Source of the DNA: Lateolabrax maculatus
Lineage: Eukaryota; Chordata; Actinopteri; Acropomatiformes; Lateolabracidae
Reading direction: 5' to 3'
DNA: 64,000 nt
Assembly: GCA_031216445.1 (NCBI GenBank)
Contig: CM062206.1
Span: 11,572,001-11,636,000, forward strand
A program made the position numbers and the translations under genes. The notes under the pieces are model-generated. The model was not told the DNA's origin. It saw only the letters and a list, made by a program, of their open reading frames with translations, and ran no database searches. Within the stretch, counting starts at the first letter, position 1; each line of letters begins with the position of its first letter. Shown piece after piece: positions 48,309-62,800 of the stretch.

Positions 48309-51300
48309 ATGAGCTGGGCTGAGGAGGACTGGACGGTGGGGCTGTCTGGACGGGTCCTGCAAAAGGTGAAGGAGCTGCAGGTCCATCAGGAGCGACTGTC
48401 CAGAGAGAACAAGCAGAAACAGCTGCAGCTGGACAACATCCACACTAGCCTTGAAAAACAGACTTTGAAGGTACAAGCAACCACGTTTCATCTTCTATCA
48501 CTTAAATGGTGCAATTCCCCACAAAATTAATTAGTATGCCAAATAAATGTAAAACATATTAGTATATTCACAATACTTAATTTTTCTGGGGAAAACTGAT
48601 GTGTGGACATCAAGTGTGTGATTGATTTTGGAATTTATAAATAAAACCATGTAATTTTTTCATAAACGTAAAGTCTGATAGAAGACACAATATTGCATAT
48701 TGAGGATGGCATAGTTCTCATTTCAAAGGTTACTTTTAAATAAATATTCTTATCAAACTGGGTATAGTTAAAGTCTGGTTGGTTGTTCATCACCTTTTTA
48801 GTGCAACTCTATCATCATGTTTGGTGTGACCTATAGTTAGTATTTTTTCTTCATTCAACAACTGTATGAGCATTTAGCATGAACCTTAATGGCAAAGTCA
48901 AACTTATGTAAATATTAAGTATAAATATAACACCTATAATTCTGCCATACATTGGCATAGTCAGTCATATCTGACAGGGTTTGTTATTTTCAGTTTTTGT
49001 AATCCTAAAATATGTACTTTTTCCTTCCCTCTCCTGTCTAGTATGAGGAGGTGCGTGGGGAGCTCCAGTCCGTGCAGAGAGAACTCCAGAGTGTTCGAGA
49101 GGAGGCCAAGGCAGCATTGACCAGCAAGGAGCGTCTGAACCAGGATCTTCAGACGAAGCAGGCCCAACTATGCACCTTCGAGGGCCAACTAGATGCTGCT
49201 CGCACCCTCAACAACAAACTCACCCAGGAAGTCAAAAGGTTAGAACCAGTGGAAATCATTTGGGTCAATTAAGTTCTCTGTCAATTGTTCTATTATTAAT
49301 GTGTCTTGTCTGTTGGTCGTCTTTTTTAAATTTATTTTTTTTTATGGAGTTTTGCTTTCTCATTAAGGACAGCAGATTTATGAACCTCGACACTAACCTA
49401 GTTGCTATTCAATTTAAACTTATCAGTAAAGTACAATTTATGATTCAAATATGAATACTTACTATTGGATATTTGTAGTAGATAATACTGAAATAACTGA
49501 TTCTTAAAGCTGTCTGCAACATCAAAAATCAGAGGATTGAAAATCAATTTTCTGCTATTTTTTACACATGTTGAAAGCTCTTTGAACTCTTTAAAAGCGG
49601 GAAATTGATTATATGTCAGTTGATGATGTCAAGTGAATCCAAAACCAAACTATTATAGCAAGTCAGTGTCAGCATTCTGAATTGGCATGAGCGGTAGAAA
49701 ATTGAGATTAGTCCATCCTTAATGTAAAGGGCCAGTTCGGCATCTGTTAAACTGCAGCGATTATGTCCAGAATAACATTTGTAGACACCAATGCCTCAAA
49801 AATGGTTCTTTGTTCTTCATATGGGTTTTGGCATAAAACTGTAATCATTCTCGCAGGTTGGTAAGGGTTTATGAACTTTCTCTGTTTCCTTGCCCACACT
49901 GAACTCTTTCCCTCTGTTTCTTCTTCATCCCCCTCTCTCTGACAGGCTGGAGGCAGAGCTGGAGAAGCTGCAGAACAGCAGCAGGTCCGCAGATACCTCT
50001 CTGTTTTCTACACCCTGCTGGAATACAAGTTCACCCTGGGAACAAAACGGTACAGTCCTGTAACTTTATAACTCCTGTGTTTTTTCTCTCTGGTTACTCC
50101 TATCTTTTCATTAATGCACTGTATAGTTTGGAAAATTAGATGGGAAAACCACATGTTTCCCAAAAAAGCAGAGGGGTTATAAATAAACTCCCTCAGCTCC
50201 AGTCCTTTCCCGATCCTTCACTCTCTGGGACTGTTGTATTTCTCTTTTCTTGCTTATCAGGGAACCACTTGGGTTCTTCACTGCTGTCGTTTCTGTTCAG
50301 CTTTGGTGATTGGATTTAGATACTAAGTCTTGTCCATATGCTGTGTTTTTGTCCTGTAGGGAGCGGAAAGGAGGAGAGGCCAGGGCATCGAGATGAAGGA
50401 CAGAGCCGGGCGCTTCACAGCCGAGTAAGTACCAGCATGTTTTTATGCTGAGCTATGCATAGGCTAGTTAACAATGTTGCAGTAATTGTTTCACTTCATG
50501 TTAGTTCAATAGAACTTCCTTCCTACTTTTCCTTGCTACTCCTTTACCTTTCTACTTTCTTGTTCTTTATTCCTCTATTTAACTAACTATTTCATTAATA
50601 ACGGTGCAGGTTTCATGGCTCCTTGTTTAACAGCAGGCGGCCATGTTGAAGGATAAGGCTGGCATTCGGTCTGCTTATGCTTTCTGACTATCCCTTTCAT
50701 TCTTAAAATTGACTTGGTTATTTACTGAAACAGCTTTGCAGTGTAGTTTTTATCAAATGTTAACAAGAGTAAATAGTGTTTTTGTTGGGGTTTATTTTCA
50801 GCAATGATGTGGCTCAATGATGTGACTGTTTTTAATAGTTTTTGTGCAACAATGGAGGTCTATTGAACAGAGGAATACACATCCGTATCAGGCTTTGGCT
50901 ACACAGACAGTATTTGTTAGGAATGTCAAATTATTGCTGGTTTTAGGATGGCTTTGGTTTTTCATGAAATTTGTTTACAGTAAGAAAAATATGGAGTATC
51001 ACCAGACTTAGTTTGTCCCATTTGTGCACTGCTAAACTCCATCATAGTGAGTTGTTAACAAAAAGTTCTTACTATTGTGGCAGTTTACTCTTCACATGTG
51101 ATCTGTAACTTTTCCCTCAGCTTCCACACTCTTTTTCTTATGTTCAGAAAGTGTTTGTTGTAATCACAAATAAGAGGTGGGGTTGTACAGACTCTAATTT
51201 TTGCTCAGGAAGTATCATGAACGTAACAACAGTCAGTCATTCTTCGGTAAAATGCTCTTTAAGTAAAAGCGCTTGAACCCTAGAGCTCTGTTTGTAAATT

Positions 51301-54206
51301 CTGTTAAAAATGTTCTTTCTCCTCTCTGCAGCAGCGGCTCCAGTTCTCAGAAGTGACCACACCCTCATTACCACGACAACAACACAAGAATACACCCCAC
51401 CGGCATCCGTCCGACCAATCTGAGTCCTTCTCCACTCCCTTGGCTGTGTTTCCGTGGGAACGGGATGACTCGAGGCCAGCAGCCAGGAGACGATCCCCGC
51501 CTTCTCCCCAGACGCCCTGCACTAATGTCGTCAGTCAAGGCCAGTCGGAGCAGGGGGCTTGTGGGAAGGAGAAGGACCACAAGGCAGAAACAGACAGTGA
51601 GTGGGGATGTTCAGTGGTCACCTTAGTAACATGGCCTGACTGGGTGTCGCCCATTTGCAGGTTGTAAATATACACACATACAGCTCAGCCAAGCACCCTG
51701 TCTCCTAAATAAGGATTAATAACGTTAACTGGATAATGTACAAAGTAAGACCAGGACCCAGAAAATACTGAAGTTAACAAAAGTTACTGGTTTTACTCAT
51801 TGCAGTTATCCATTTAACTGGCAATTAAGCAATTACTGCGATTTCAGAATTTAGCTTTTCATTTTGGTTGTTTGTCACAGCTCTGTCACAGGGTAGAAAC
51901 ACTGTCAGTACAAATAGGTTTTCAGATTCTGTTTACAACAGTCAACATTGTTGACCAACCTTATGTCAATAAGAATGCTCTTCCAGAGCATCGGGGCCAC
52001 AGCAGCAAAAGCGCAGTCACAGCGGACTTGAATTTTGACAGAGAGGTGGCCAGCAAACTCTGTGCAGAATAACTTTGTTTGACTGTTGCTTATTATTGCC
52101 ACTTACTATTTTAAGTTTGATCTCGGAAGGCCTGAAATGATAAGGCTGGTGTTATTTTATATTTTTATTATTTATATTTTTAGCTGCTGCAACGCAGAGG
52201 GGGACGGGCGGTGCTGTGTTTACTTTAGGTGTGCTTTTTTTTTTTGTTGGCTTTTTGCTACTGTTTTTTTTAAAAAAATTTTAAATTACTGCGCTGTAAT
52301 TATTTAAGTCACACGTATACGCTGATCAGATTTGCTTTTTAATGGGGTTGTATATGGTAAATGTAAAAATTATAGAAACAGTAGATGAATAGATTTTAGA
52401 TTAGTAGTACAACAAATTGTGATTACCATTAAATCTGTAATAGACAAAAATTTACTAATGCAGATTTTACAAGAAAAAAACACCTACAAAACATACATTT
52501 GTATTAGTAGACTGTTTTTTTTTTTCTTTTTTAGACAAGTGAATATGGTGACTAATAATTATAGATACTTCACTGGGTAGCTCTTAGAAAAATTGAACAG
52601 TGAACAGGAAAAAGATACAGGACAACATATAAAATTGATTTCATCCTTGTCTTTGGAAAGTTGCCTGACATACATGGGCAACAGCTGTGGTCGTCGGTAA
52701 ACCAGTCGCTATAGATTGACCCCGTTTGTGAAGACCCCAGCTGTGTGTTGCTGCTGTGTCGTTGACTGTTGGTGGTCAGTTGTAAGCAATCAGTGTATTT
52801 TTTGAAGATAATGTTAATGCTAATTATGGAAGAAAATAAGTTAAAAATATGTGTTTTCCAAGTATCTCGTCTCCCCTGTCTCTCCGTCACCCTCCACCCA
52901 CTCAGCCACCTTTGTATAAATCCTTCCTACACTGGGATTCAAATATTTTCAACTCTAATTTGCCTCAAAGAATTTGACTTAAACAATGTAATCAATATTT
53001 GCAATATTTAGTTTTCTTCTGGAAGATGGTGGGCAGTGATGAACTATATATAATTTGTAGTAAATAAGGTAAAAGTTATGGGAGGCGTATACTGTCTGTG
53101 CAACACACCCACTCAATATGTCCACCTACATTGTATCTATTACTAATCAAAACAGGACTTCATGTCCCTCAAGGATATTTAATTGATATTTTTCATTTTG
53201 TTTTTTAAAATTATTTTGTGTCTTGTACTTAAAATGTGTTCAGGTAAAATTAGTTTTTCTGAGACCTGGTTTTATACCCAATTGAGCTTATTAACCCTGT
53301 GTGTCTGGTCCATCCACCAGTGTCTTTATCAGAAATTCGGAGTCGTGTGTCTGCTCTGGAGGACGAACTATGTGCAAAGGCCGGGACATTGAAGTCGCTT
53401 CAAAATGAAATGGTGCAAAGCAAGAAGGAGCTCGCTGCCAGGGAGCTCAGCATTCAGAAAGCCCGTGACGAGCTCAGCCTGGCACACACACGCATGGCCA
53501 AGGAGAGTGAACGGGTAAAACTTCTACTGATACAACCTGTGGTTCTAGTATTGCTACTACTACAAACAGATGTGTTTCATACCAGTGCCAATTTTCTATA
53601 TTTCCCATAAACACTGTTGTTTTGTCCCAAAATATGTTTTGGCCTCATTTGTCAAAATTAACTTCCCTGAAAATGACAAACATGTTGGTAATATATTATT
53701 ACAATCACAATCAGTTATTATCAGGAACTCTGAAAAGGTTGAGCTGGAAAAACAGTGTCCTTATTCTGTTCTACACTGTAAAACAGCTGGTTTTTTTTGT
53801 GTTGTCGAACCTTTTGGCAAACCATGGACAATGCCAAGGAGAGACTGGGAGAGGCTGCCAGTTCTCCCATTAATTGTCTTGTTTGTTAAGATTAACTATG
53901 CTAAGGTTAATGGTTTCCTGATGTTAGAATGTCAAATGCAGAACCTCAATCAGCATTACACGATTAAAACAAGGTAAACAACGAGAAAAACAATATAACA
54001 AATGTGTTAAAACACATCACATAAAAACAAGTCATTAAAACAGGGTTAAAGAAGTGACCTACATATACAAAGACACAAACATGCCCACAATTTTGACCAT
54101 TTACATGTGCACTAGAATAATTTAATATGTAAACTAATTGATGTACAGTACTTGTTAAGATAATGACCCCCGAAATTGTCGTATTGTCAGTATTAAAGAA
54201 AATATG

Positions 54207-54257
<51 letters not shown>

Positions 54258-56832
54258 TTTGGCAGGCATCAGGAGCTGAGCAGAGACTGAAGCAGCTACA
54301 AGAGGAGCTGAAGTGTCAGAGGCAAAATGCAGAGAGCATCCGACTGCAAAGCCAACAACGCTCTAAGGAGCTGGAGAAACAACATCAGAGGGTGAGACAG
54401 AGGTGGTTGAAAGATTGAGTCCAACTTGTTTTTTGTTCCATTCCATCCTTAGAAAAATGTAAATGTTTCTACATTACAGTTAAGATAGTGGCTCAGATTT
54501 TGTTGTGTGTGCGTGTGTTGTCTCCAGGATTTGATGGAGCTTCAGAAGGAGCGGCAGTGTTTGGAGAAGCAGCATCAGCAGGAGGTGAATAAGCTCAACA
54601 TTGAGCTCCAGCAGGCCAGGACGCTCCACAATGCCCTGCAGGCCCAGGCTGACAAGGTAAATACACACACATGGTACATACATATGTACAAAATCATACA
54701 AGTGAACAAGGCAAGCAAGCCTTCTTATATCATTATGTCATCATCATACAAATACATTTGCCAAGATGTAGCCTTAAAATCAGATGTGTTTCAACATGGG
54801 AAATTGAGGACCAAAATTATATTCTGTACAATTATTTGTATTTTGGTTTATATGTCTGCTCTGTTTTTTCAGCTATTTCCTGTTTCTGTTTCCTGCTTTC
54901 TCTGTCTCTATCCCTTCTCCTCTCTCGCTCTCTCGTTCTTCTGGGATTTATATTATTTGTACCACAGGTCAATAAACTTATCTCACTTCTTCTCCCACGC
55001 TTGCTTCTTGCCCTTGTTGTTTTCTCTTGCTCCCTGTTTCACTCTCGTGCTCTCTGTGTTTCTGTTTTCTTTTTCCCCCCACCCGCCTTCCTCTCCGCTT
55101 CGTCCTCCTCTCCTCTCGGTTTCTCCCCAGTGGAAAGGTTGAGCAGCGAAGGTAATGACCGTGTGACTGCGTTTGACGCTGCTTTGGTTATGGAAGCGTG
55201 ACACAAACTCATAACCTGTGTGTGAGAAATAGAGTTCTTACTAAGAACATCAATGCATGGGTGTGGGATGAGGGTGAAGATAGATGGAGGATTTCTATGA
55301 AGGTGTGTTGAGGCAAGTTGCATGAATGTAGGGAAAGAGGAGTGTGTTTTGTGCTCTAAGACATGGTGTTGTAATTTTTTTCCTTTTTATTTGGATTTCC
55401 TTTATGTGAAGGAATGCAGTAATATTTATTTTTTTTATCAGCAAAGCAATATTTCTTTCTTAACAATGAGAATACATTCTACCCACTGTGTCCCTCATAC
55501 CTTAAACCTGTAAGGCCTTTGTAAACCCCTGAGATGTTATCTTGTTATATCTGATAAGGCTACAGAGAGTAAACACACAATAGAGGCACAGTTTGTGTTG
55601 AATAGAAACACATACAAAATCAGAGACATTCAGCTGCTGATTTTGCTCTTTGTGGATTTTGTGTTTGCAGTTTTCAGAGTTTTCACATGCATGCGGTTTC
55701 AATTGTGAGCAACCCATAGAACCTCAAGAATTGTGTAGATTCTCTATTAGATATTTGAATGCCATAAATTGACTTATTAAAGCATTGTCAAACAAGCATA
55801 TCATCACAACATTGTGTGGTGAGAGAATATTTCCATAAATTCTCCCAAGAAACTGGAAAACCAGTAATCTCCAAGAAGATTGTGGTAAAAAAAAAAACTC
55901 AAAATGCTGATTTGATTTGCATGTAGACATAATTCATTCTACTTCTCTCAATAGTAATGAACTACTTCCTGAGAACACCACATATGACATGAACTTTGCT
56001 GTGATCTCTAAAATGACTGTTCTGGGTTTACTTTAAATTATTGGGTCAATATTGTAGAACAAAGCCCATATTAGTGGCAGAAATCATCTAATTATTGACC
56101 ACCACAAAAACTTCACCAAAGTTTTTCTTTAAAAGGCAAAACCTACACCTTGTTCGCTGCTGCATGTACACTGTACTGTACATAAAGGTAGCATAAGACA
56201 CAAGAATAATTCCTCTAATAAGGCGGAAGAAAGTAACACAGGTAGCAACCAATTTGTTGGATTAGTAGGTTTAATGTGATTACTAAAATTGTATCACACA
56301 TAATGGTAAACAGTACAATGATGCTACCTCTAACACTGTTCACGTGTACCATGACATGGAATAATGTACGGATTTGATGAAGAGTGCAGTGAAGTGTGCA
56401 GAATGGGCACTGGTGGGAAGCCGATCAGCTTGTTAAGTCTTCAGTACTTTACTATGTAGACAGTACATTAGACACAGCTTATGCCCGCTATAGATCACTG
56501 ACTGCTCTCCTGCTTCCTGTTCCCTTCACTGGTCCTGATTCCTGCGCCTACAACAACAACAGCCTACAACAGCCATTTATTTCTTTTTTTCTTCTTTGTT
56601 GTTTTTACCTCCTCCTTTCATCTTTTTCTTTTACCCTTTCCCTCCAATCTTCTTTGATTAAATTTTCCATGTTTGCTAGCAGCTACTGAGTCATGGTGTT
56701 CTCTATCAGCTGTCTCTACAGAAACAGACGTTGGACAAAGAGTTGGACACTCTGAAAGAGAAACTGAAGTGGACGGAGGGACAGCTGAAGGAGAGCCAGA
56801 AGAAAGAGGCACAGACACAAGCCAAACTGACG

Positions 56833-56868
<36 letters not shown>

Positions 56869-59800
56869 GAATTTCCTGGGTCTAGTGAGTCAAAGTCTGC
56901 ATATGTCAATTATTTATTAGCTAAGCTGTGGGTATATAATGAACTCATACATTTTTAAACCATGTCTTAATGTGCCATATGTCAGTCTAACATTTTGATA
57001 ATAAGTGAACTATAAATAAATGATAAGTATATTGTGGTGTCTTCAATCATCCAGCTGCTTTAAAAAAAAAAAAAAATGTAATAAAGGTGTTGCATTTGAG
57101 AGCATTTCACAGAGCTAAAAGATGAGTTGTCTGATGTTAACTTCTTAAAGCTGGGTTAGGTAACTTTGGAGAAGCTAGATTTTGAAAGTATCCAACTGAA
57201 AAAAATCCCACCCCTCCCTTCAGGCCTCCCTCCAAAACCACTCTCCCAAAACACATGAATGCAACCTGCGTCCAGGAGAGAGCATAGACATATATCGTGA
57301 TGATGTACATAAACAACGATGATAGACATATATACATAAAATATGTATGTATATACATTATGTTTCTGTGAGAGAGTGGTGGGGTGAGTTGTGCAGCGCA
57401 CCGTTGTCTTGCTAACCATATCCAACTACCTTATGTCTCATTCACATGTAGGAAAGCACGTAACATTATCAAAGTGAACGTAAACACCAAACATGGCTAT
57501 AGTTAGTACTGACGGCTGATCAGCTAGCATGTTTGCAATGTGAAATTTTATTGAAAATGCAGTTTTTTTTTTCAGTAACTTATAACTGTCTCCCCTACCC
57601 GTCACTTTAGCAAGAAATTAACCTTTTATATACAACTGTACTTGGAAAAAACCCAATTGTAAAACACTGAATCTGGAGGGTGAACTTGCACACAAGAAAA
57701 GTTAGTGTCCTTATGTATCAGAAAGCCTTTGCTAGAACTACACATCAAAATACCAGACCAAAGCTTCAGAGGATGTTTGACACTGAAGAGTATTTTATTT
57801 GTGGCAGTTCATTACTTGTATACCAGCTTGCAACATCAGCACTAATTCTGCTTTTATCTGTGGCTTGTTTGTCTGTGGTTTGTTGCTGTTGTGCCAGTGT
57901 GTTGTTGCTCTCATTACAAAGCTCTTATCTCCTTTATCTGGAAGTCCTACTGCACAAATAACATTATTCCAGGTACACATATTAAAATGAGACTTTCAGC
58001 AGAATTATACACTCCTATATAGCTTTTTAGTGGCTTGGTTTTAAACTGATCATGAAATTAAAGATTTTATTGTCAACAGACAAATATTTCAAAATTCTGA
58101 CCATATTTATGGATAATAAAGGTTCAACTAAGAACTGATGACTCCAACTAATCTTAATATTTGACTGGATTCAGTCCAACTCATTTGTATTTTTTACCCC
58201 CACATTAGGAAGCGGTGCGTGAGGCAGAGGGTGTGGCAGTGAGTCTGGAGCAGAGCAGGAAGAAGGAGCGAGTTCTGGAGGAGGAGGGGAGGAGACTGGC
58301 AGAGGAGCAAGCTGACACCCTTCGTCTCCTTAAAGAATTGCAGGGTAAGGAGCGAGCTGTAGGCGGGGGAGAGGACAAATCCACGAGATTTATCAGTCAT
58401 GGGATATGTACTGATTATGTTAATGTGATATGTTTTTGATCTAGAGTTTTGTGGAGAAATTTTCTTTTCTGTTCTCTTCCTCCACAGGAAGGTCAGGAGT
58501 TAGTAGGGATTCAATGTCTTGCTGAAAGACATGAGAGCAAGACATTGAAAACACTTGTCGAGACAGGGGCCAAACAGTCATGCACTGTATGCTGTACAGT
58601 ACATGCCTTGTTAATTCCATTCTAATACATAAGTCTTTTACCCCAGTTCTGCCCCCTGCTGGTTAATGACACACCATCCATTTTCTCAAATTGAAATACA
58701 ATTAACTATACAAGTAATGTGTGTGTTGATTTTAAGCCTATTATTTCTTAGTGTGTTTCTAAGTGTGGTCTGTAGTTAAAAAAAAAAAAAAAAAAATCAT
58801 ATTTCTTTTTTTTTCCTGCTTTTTGTGTCTCTTTCCTTTCAACTCCAGAGCAAAAAGCTACCCCGGCACCTCTTCTACAACCTATCCAGTTTTGCCCTGT
58901 TGGACAGAGTTTCTCCCCTCAGCCGTCTTACTCTCTTCAGTCTCGACCGTCAACTCATATCAAAAGGCCCACCGCTGCCGCCCTAGCTGAGCAGAGGAGG
59001 GAAGATGAAGAAAACGTGGATAAGAGAAGGGCAGACATTACAGCGTCTTACCCCTCTGACAGAGAGCCAGGAGAAGGCATTGACTCAGAACATATCACTG
59101 TCCTTATATCCCCAGACTCTGAGTGTTTACAAATGGGAGAACAAAGAAGAAAAAGTAATGAGGAGGAGAACAAGAGTAGAAATGAGGCAATCGACAGTGG
59201 CAGCTCTGGGACAAACAAGCACTCCACATTTGATCATGCACTCTCTAGTTCCTCTCACTCTGCTGTTGACATACCCACTCACACCTCTATGGAGGGTGAT
59301 CATTCCAGTGTGATGCTTTTTGCTGAAAAGACACCTTCTCTCAAGTCTGACCAGGCTAAGGCCTCTGAAGACCTGAAGAGGGAGAATGCCACACTGCGTT
59401 CAGAGCTACATGATGTGCGTGAAGAACTGCAGAAACGACTTGAGGACCTGGAAGCCCAACGACGAGCCGAGGCAGAAGCCAGGACCCGGCTCAAACAGCT
59501 CAGCCGCAAACATGCCAGCCAGACTGTGGACAAGGAGGAGCAAGACAAGGACTGGAAGGCACAGCTGGAGAGTGAAAGGGCAGAGACAGAAAGGTTGAGG
59601 AAGGCCATGGCTGCTTTGGAGACAGAGATGAAGAGAGGAATGGAGGAAAGAGAAAGGAATGAGAGAAAGGAGCGGGAGGAGGAGAAAAACAAAGCACTAG
59701 AAGACCGGGAGAGTGAAATGATAGAGCTTAATATCCAGCTAAAAAAACAGCTATCAGAGGTGAAAGCCCAGCTGGCTTTAGAGCGAGAAGAGAGAAAGCG

Positions 59801-62800
59801 AGAGGAAGAGGAGAGGAACCAAATCACAAACACAGACATAGATGTAAAGAAGGAGCTGAGCATGAAACTGGAAGAACTTCAAGCTGAATTGGAAGAACTA
59901 AAACGCATCAGAAAACAAAACGCGCTGGAAGAGGAAAAACTCTCAGTTGCCAACAGCCCGCTGACGTATCTGACTCTCCATGATGATGAACTCAACTCCA
60001 ACATGGTATGCTGCGACAACAAGCTCCTCCCTTCGCCAGAGCAGCACCTCCTCTTCTGTAAGTCCACAAACCAACGCAACATGCTTGTATCTCAGGCAAC
60101 ATCAGATCTCATCCAGGAAGAGTCAACAATGATAGATCCTGAATGTTCCCCTCTGCCAGACGAGGGCCAAACAGATCAAGTGGCCTCTGAGCTGAAAGAC
60201 ACCAGACAAAACTATCTGGAAGGGTCATCCCTGTCAGATCACAGAAAGGCACTTTCTCACCTCCAGAAGGAGGAGCCTGACTCCTCAGATTTGGCAAAAG
60301 AAGTGAAGCGTCTGCAGAAGGAGACTGCAAAGGAGACAGAACGTGCTAACCAATACCAGGTTAAACTGGAGGCCCTGCAGAGCCAGGTAAATAATCTGTA
60401 AAATATACAGATAGTACATTAAGTTTGTTCAGCCTCAGTAAAACAATGTATATTGATAAGATACAAATAAAACTATTTATACACTTAATAAGAACACTTG
60501 GATCGTGAGTAGTCATCTCACAAAAATGTAATTATGTCCAAATATAAAATGTCTGGTTTCGATACCCAGTTCTGATCAACACCTACATACTGCACATGGA
60601 TACGTGCGCTCCTGTGAATGTATTCATATGTCACTGCTTATACTGTCTGTCACCTATTGACTATGATACTTGGGTTCAGATAGAAGAATGGTATTACAAT
60701 GTAAAATAATATTTAGGTATTATTAAATAGATATCAATGATTAAAAGGGATTTATTAAACACATATAACGGAAGTTTCTCTCTATAGCTGTTGTTTGAAA
60801 TAAGTTAAATTACACATTGTTAAAAAAGCGAATAGCTGAAGGAATAAAATACATCTAACTGTATATCTGTTATTGCCACCTCTAAGGAAGTAAATCTCCA
60901 CCCTGATGGTTGCAAATTTAAGCTCTGTGTAAACGGCGCTGGAAGGCCAGTAAGATGCTCTGCGCTTTCTGCGTGGCTCTAATTTACAAGTGACAAAGAT
61001 CATTTAAATGTACAGCAGTGCTCTAACAGCATACATTCACAATTTTTCCCTCTTAATTTTGGGTTTTTAGGCTAAGATTACCAAATCAACAGATATTAGC
61101 AAATGTTAGATTTGACTCAATAAAGGAAGTGTATAACTTTTTCTACAAAGACTTGTCAACACTGGAACTTTTTGGTTTGCTTTTTTAAATTGTGCTATGT
61201 TGCTATTCTTAAAACACAGCTACAATCTTATTACTTGTTTCTCTTCAACATTTTATTACTCTGTCCTGTAATCTTAATTTAATCTTAATTAAAATGTTCT
61301 TCTCAGGTGACACGTCAGACTCAGCAGTTAACCATGGCCTTTGAGAAGCAGAGTCAGCACATCTCTGGCCTTCTAGCTGAGCTGCAAGAGAAGGAGAGTG
61401 CCCTCCTCAGCCAGGGAGAGGAACTGCAGTGCTATAAGCAAGAGCTGGATGTACTCAAGGCACAAAAAGAGGGAGAGGAGAAGGGAAGAACAGAAGAGAT
61501 GACGGTCAGAGAGGTACAGGATGGGGAACAAAAAGAAGAGACACGAGATGAGAGGTTGGTGGAGATCTCAGGGCTTCAGCCAAACCAGGAAAAGGAGTGT
61601 GTCACCTTCGTCACTACAAACTCACTGGCAGACAGTGACTCTAATGCACAGAGAGGTGCAGGTCAACCAGAGGCTCCAAACCATGACTCTGCTTGTGTGA
61701 GGGGAGAGACTGAGGGAAGTCAAGATGGAGGAAAAGCAGACATGGCTGCAGAAATGCTTGCTCTCCAACAGGAGAATCAGCTGCTGAAACAAGGATTAAA
61801 CGGCTTGACCGTCTCAGACAGCAGCACCCCAGAATTACACACAGACCATGAATTCGGGCAAAGCCAAAACACAGGAAATGCTGCTCTGTCCTGCTCAGTG
61901 GAGCAGAGGTCACAGAAGGACATTACAGCTGAGGCTCGACAGTCACAGCTGCAGAATGTGAAGAGGAGTGAAAATGAAGGAGATTCAGAAAGGGAAGTTA
62001 GGAAGACTACGAGGTCTGAAGAAGAGCTGGAGGCAGAGTGTCAGCTTCAGATCGACCGCCTAGAGCAACAGGTAGCTTAAGAAATTAATCGTTATTAATC
62101 AATTAATTATGCTGTATAGATTGACTTGTGTATTGCTCTTGTATTTTTCTGAAGTGAGTTTTATTTGGAGTATCTGTTTGATTTAGTCTGTCCTGTTATT
62201 CCCCTCCTGTCCAGGTGGTGGAGCTACAGATGAAGGTACGGGCTCTGTCTGAGGAGACCCTGCAGCAGAATGAGGAGCTTGCTTTGTGGAGGCTGGCCTC
62301 CCAGCCAGCCCAAACATTTGACCAGTTTCATTCTGAGACCCAAGACCACATCCCTGCTGTCAAACAGTCCCAGTCAGACCAGCAGCAGACTGATGAGAAG
62401 TCCCAGAACCAGGTTCAGCCACCTTACCTGGGTGTTCAGGAGAGCCCTGGTAATGTGACCGTCATCAGAGAAGATGAGTTGTACCTCTCCTGCTCCTCCA
62501 ACAAACTGCAGGGCCGCATGTTGTTCTCCAGGTAACACACTCATACCAGGGCTAGAAAAAACATGAAAAATATGACAATACTTGATTGATTATGTATATA
62601 TATACACAGTTTAATGTATGACTATGTATAAGCCTCTGTTGTCTCCTTTTGTGTGTGCTTTGATTTAACTTTTTTTTTTTTCTTGTTTTACCACAAGACT
62701 GCAGCACAGCAACCTTCCTGAGCCAAAGAGTATCCATCCCTCTAAAAAGACTGCAACACTTCAGGAATACAATCAGGACACTACCAAGATTGACAGGGTG

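Noticed and set aside
54507..55201. Long plus-strand frames reading through a CENPF donor
   Set aside because: Only 54528-54656 is exonic; the rest is pyrimidine-rich intron that gives hydrophobic nonsense peptide.
58510..58549. Hairpin considered as a transcription terminator
   Set aside because: Intrinsic terminators are bacterial; this is within a fish intron.
59300..59863. Minus-strand serine-rich frame of 187 codons
   Set aside because: It is the antisense shadow of the Glu/Lys-rich CENPF coiled-coil exon 58849-60386.
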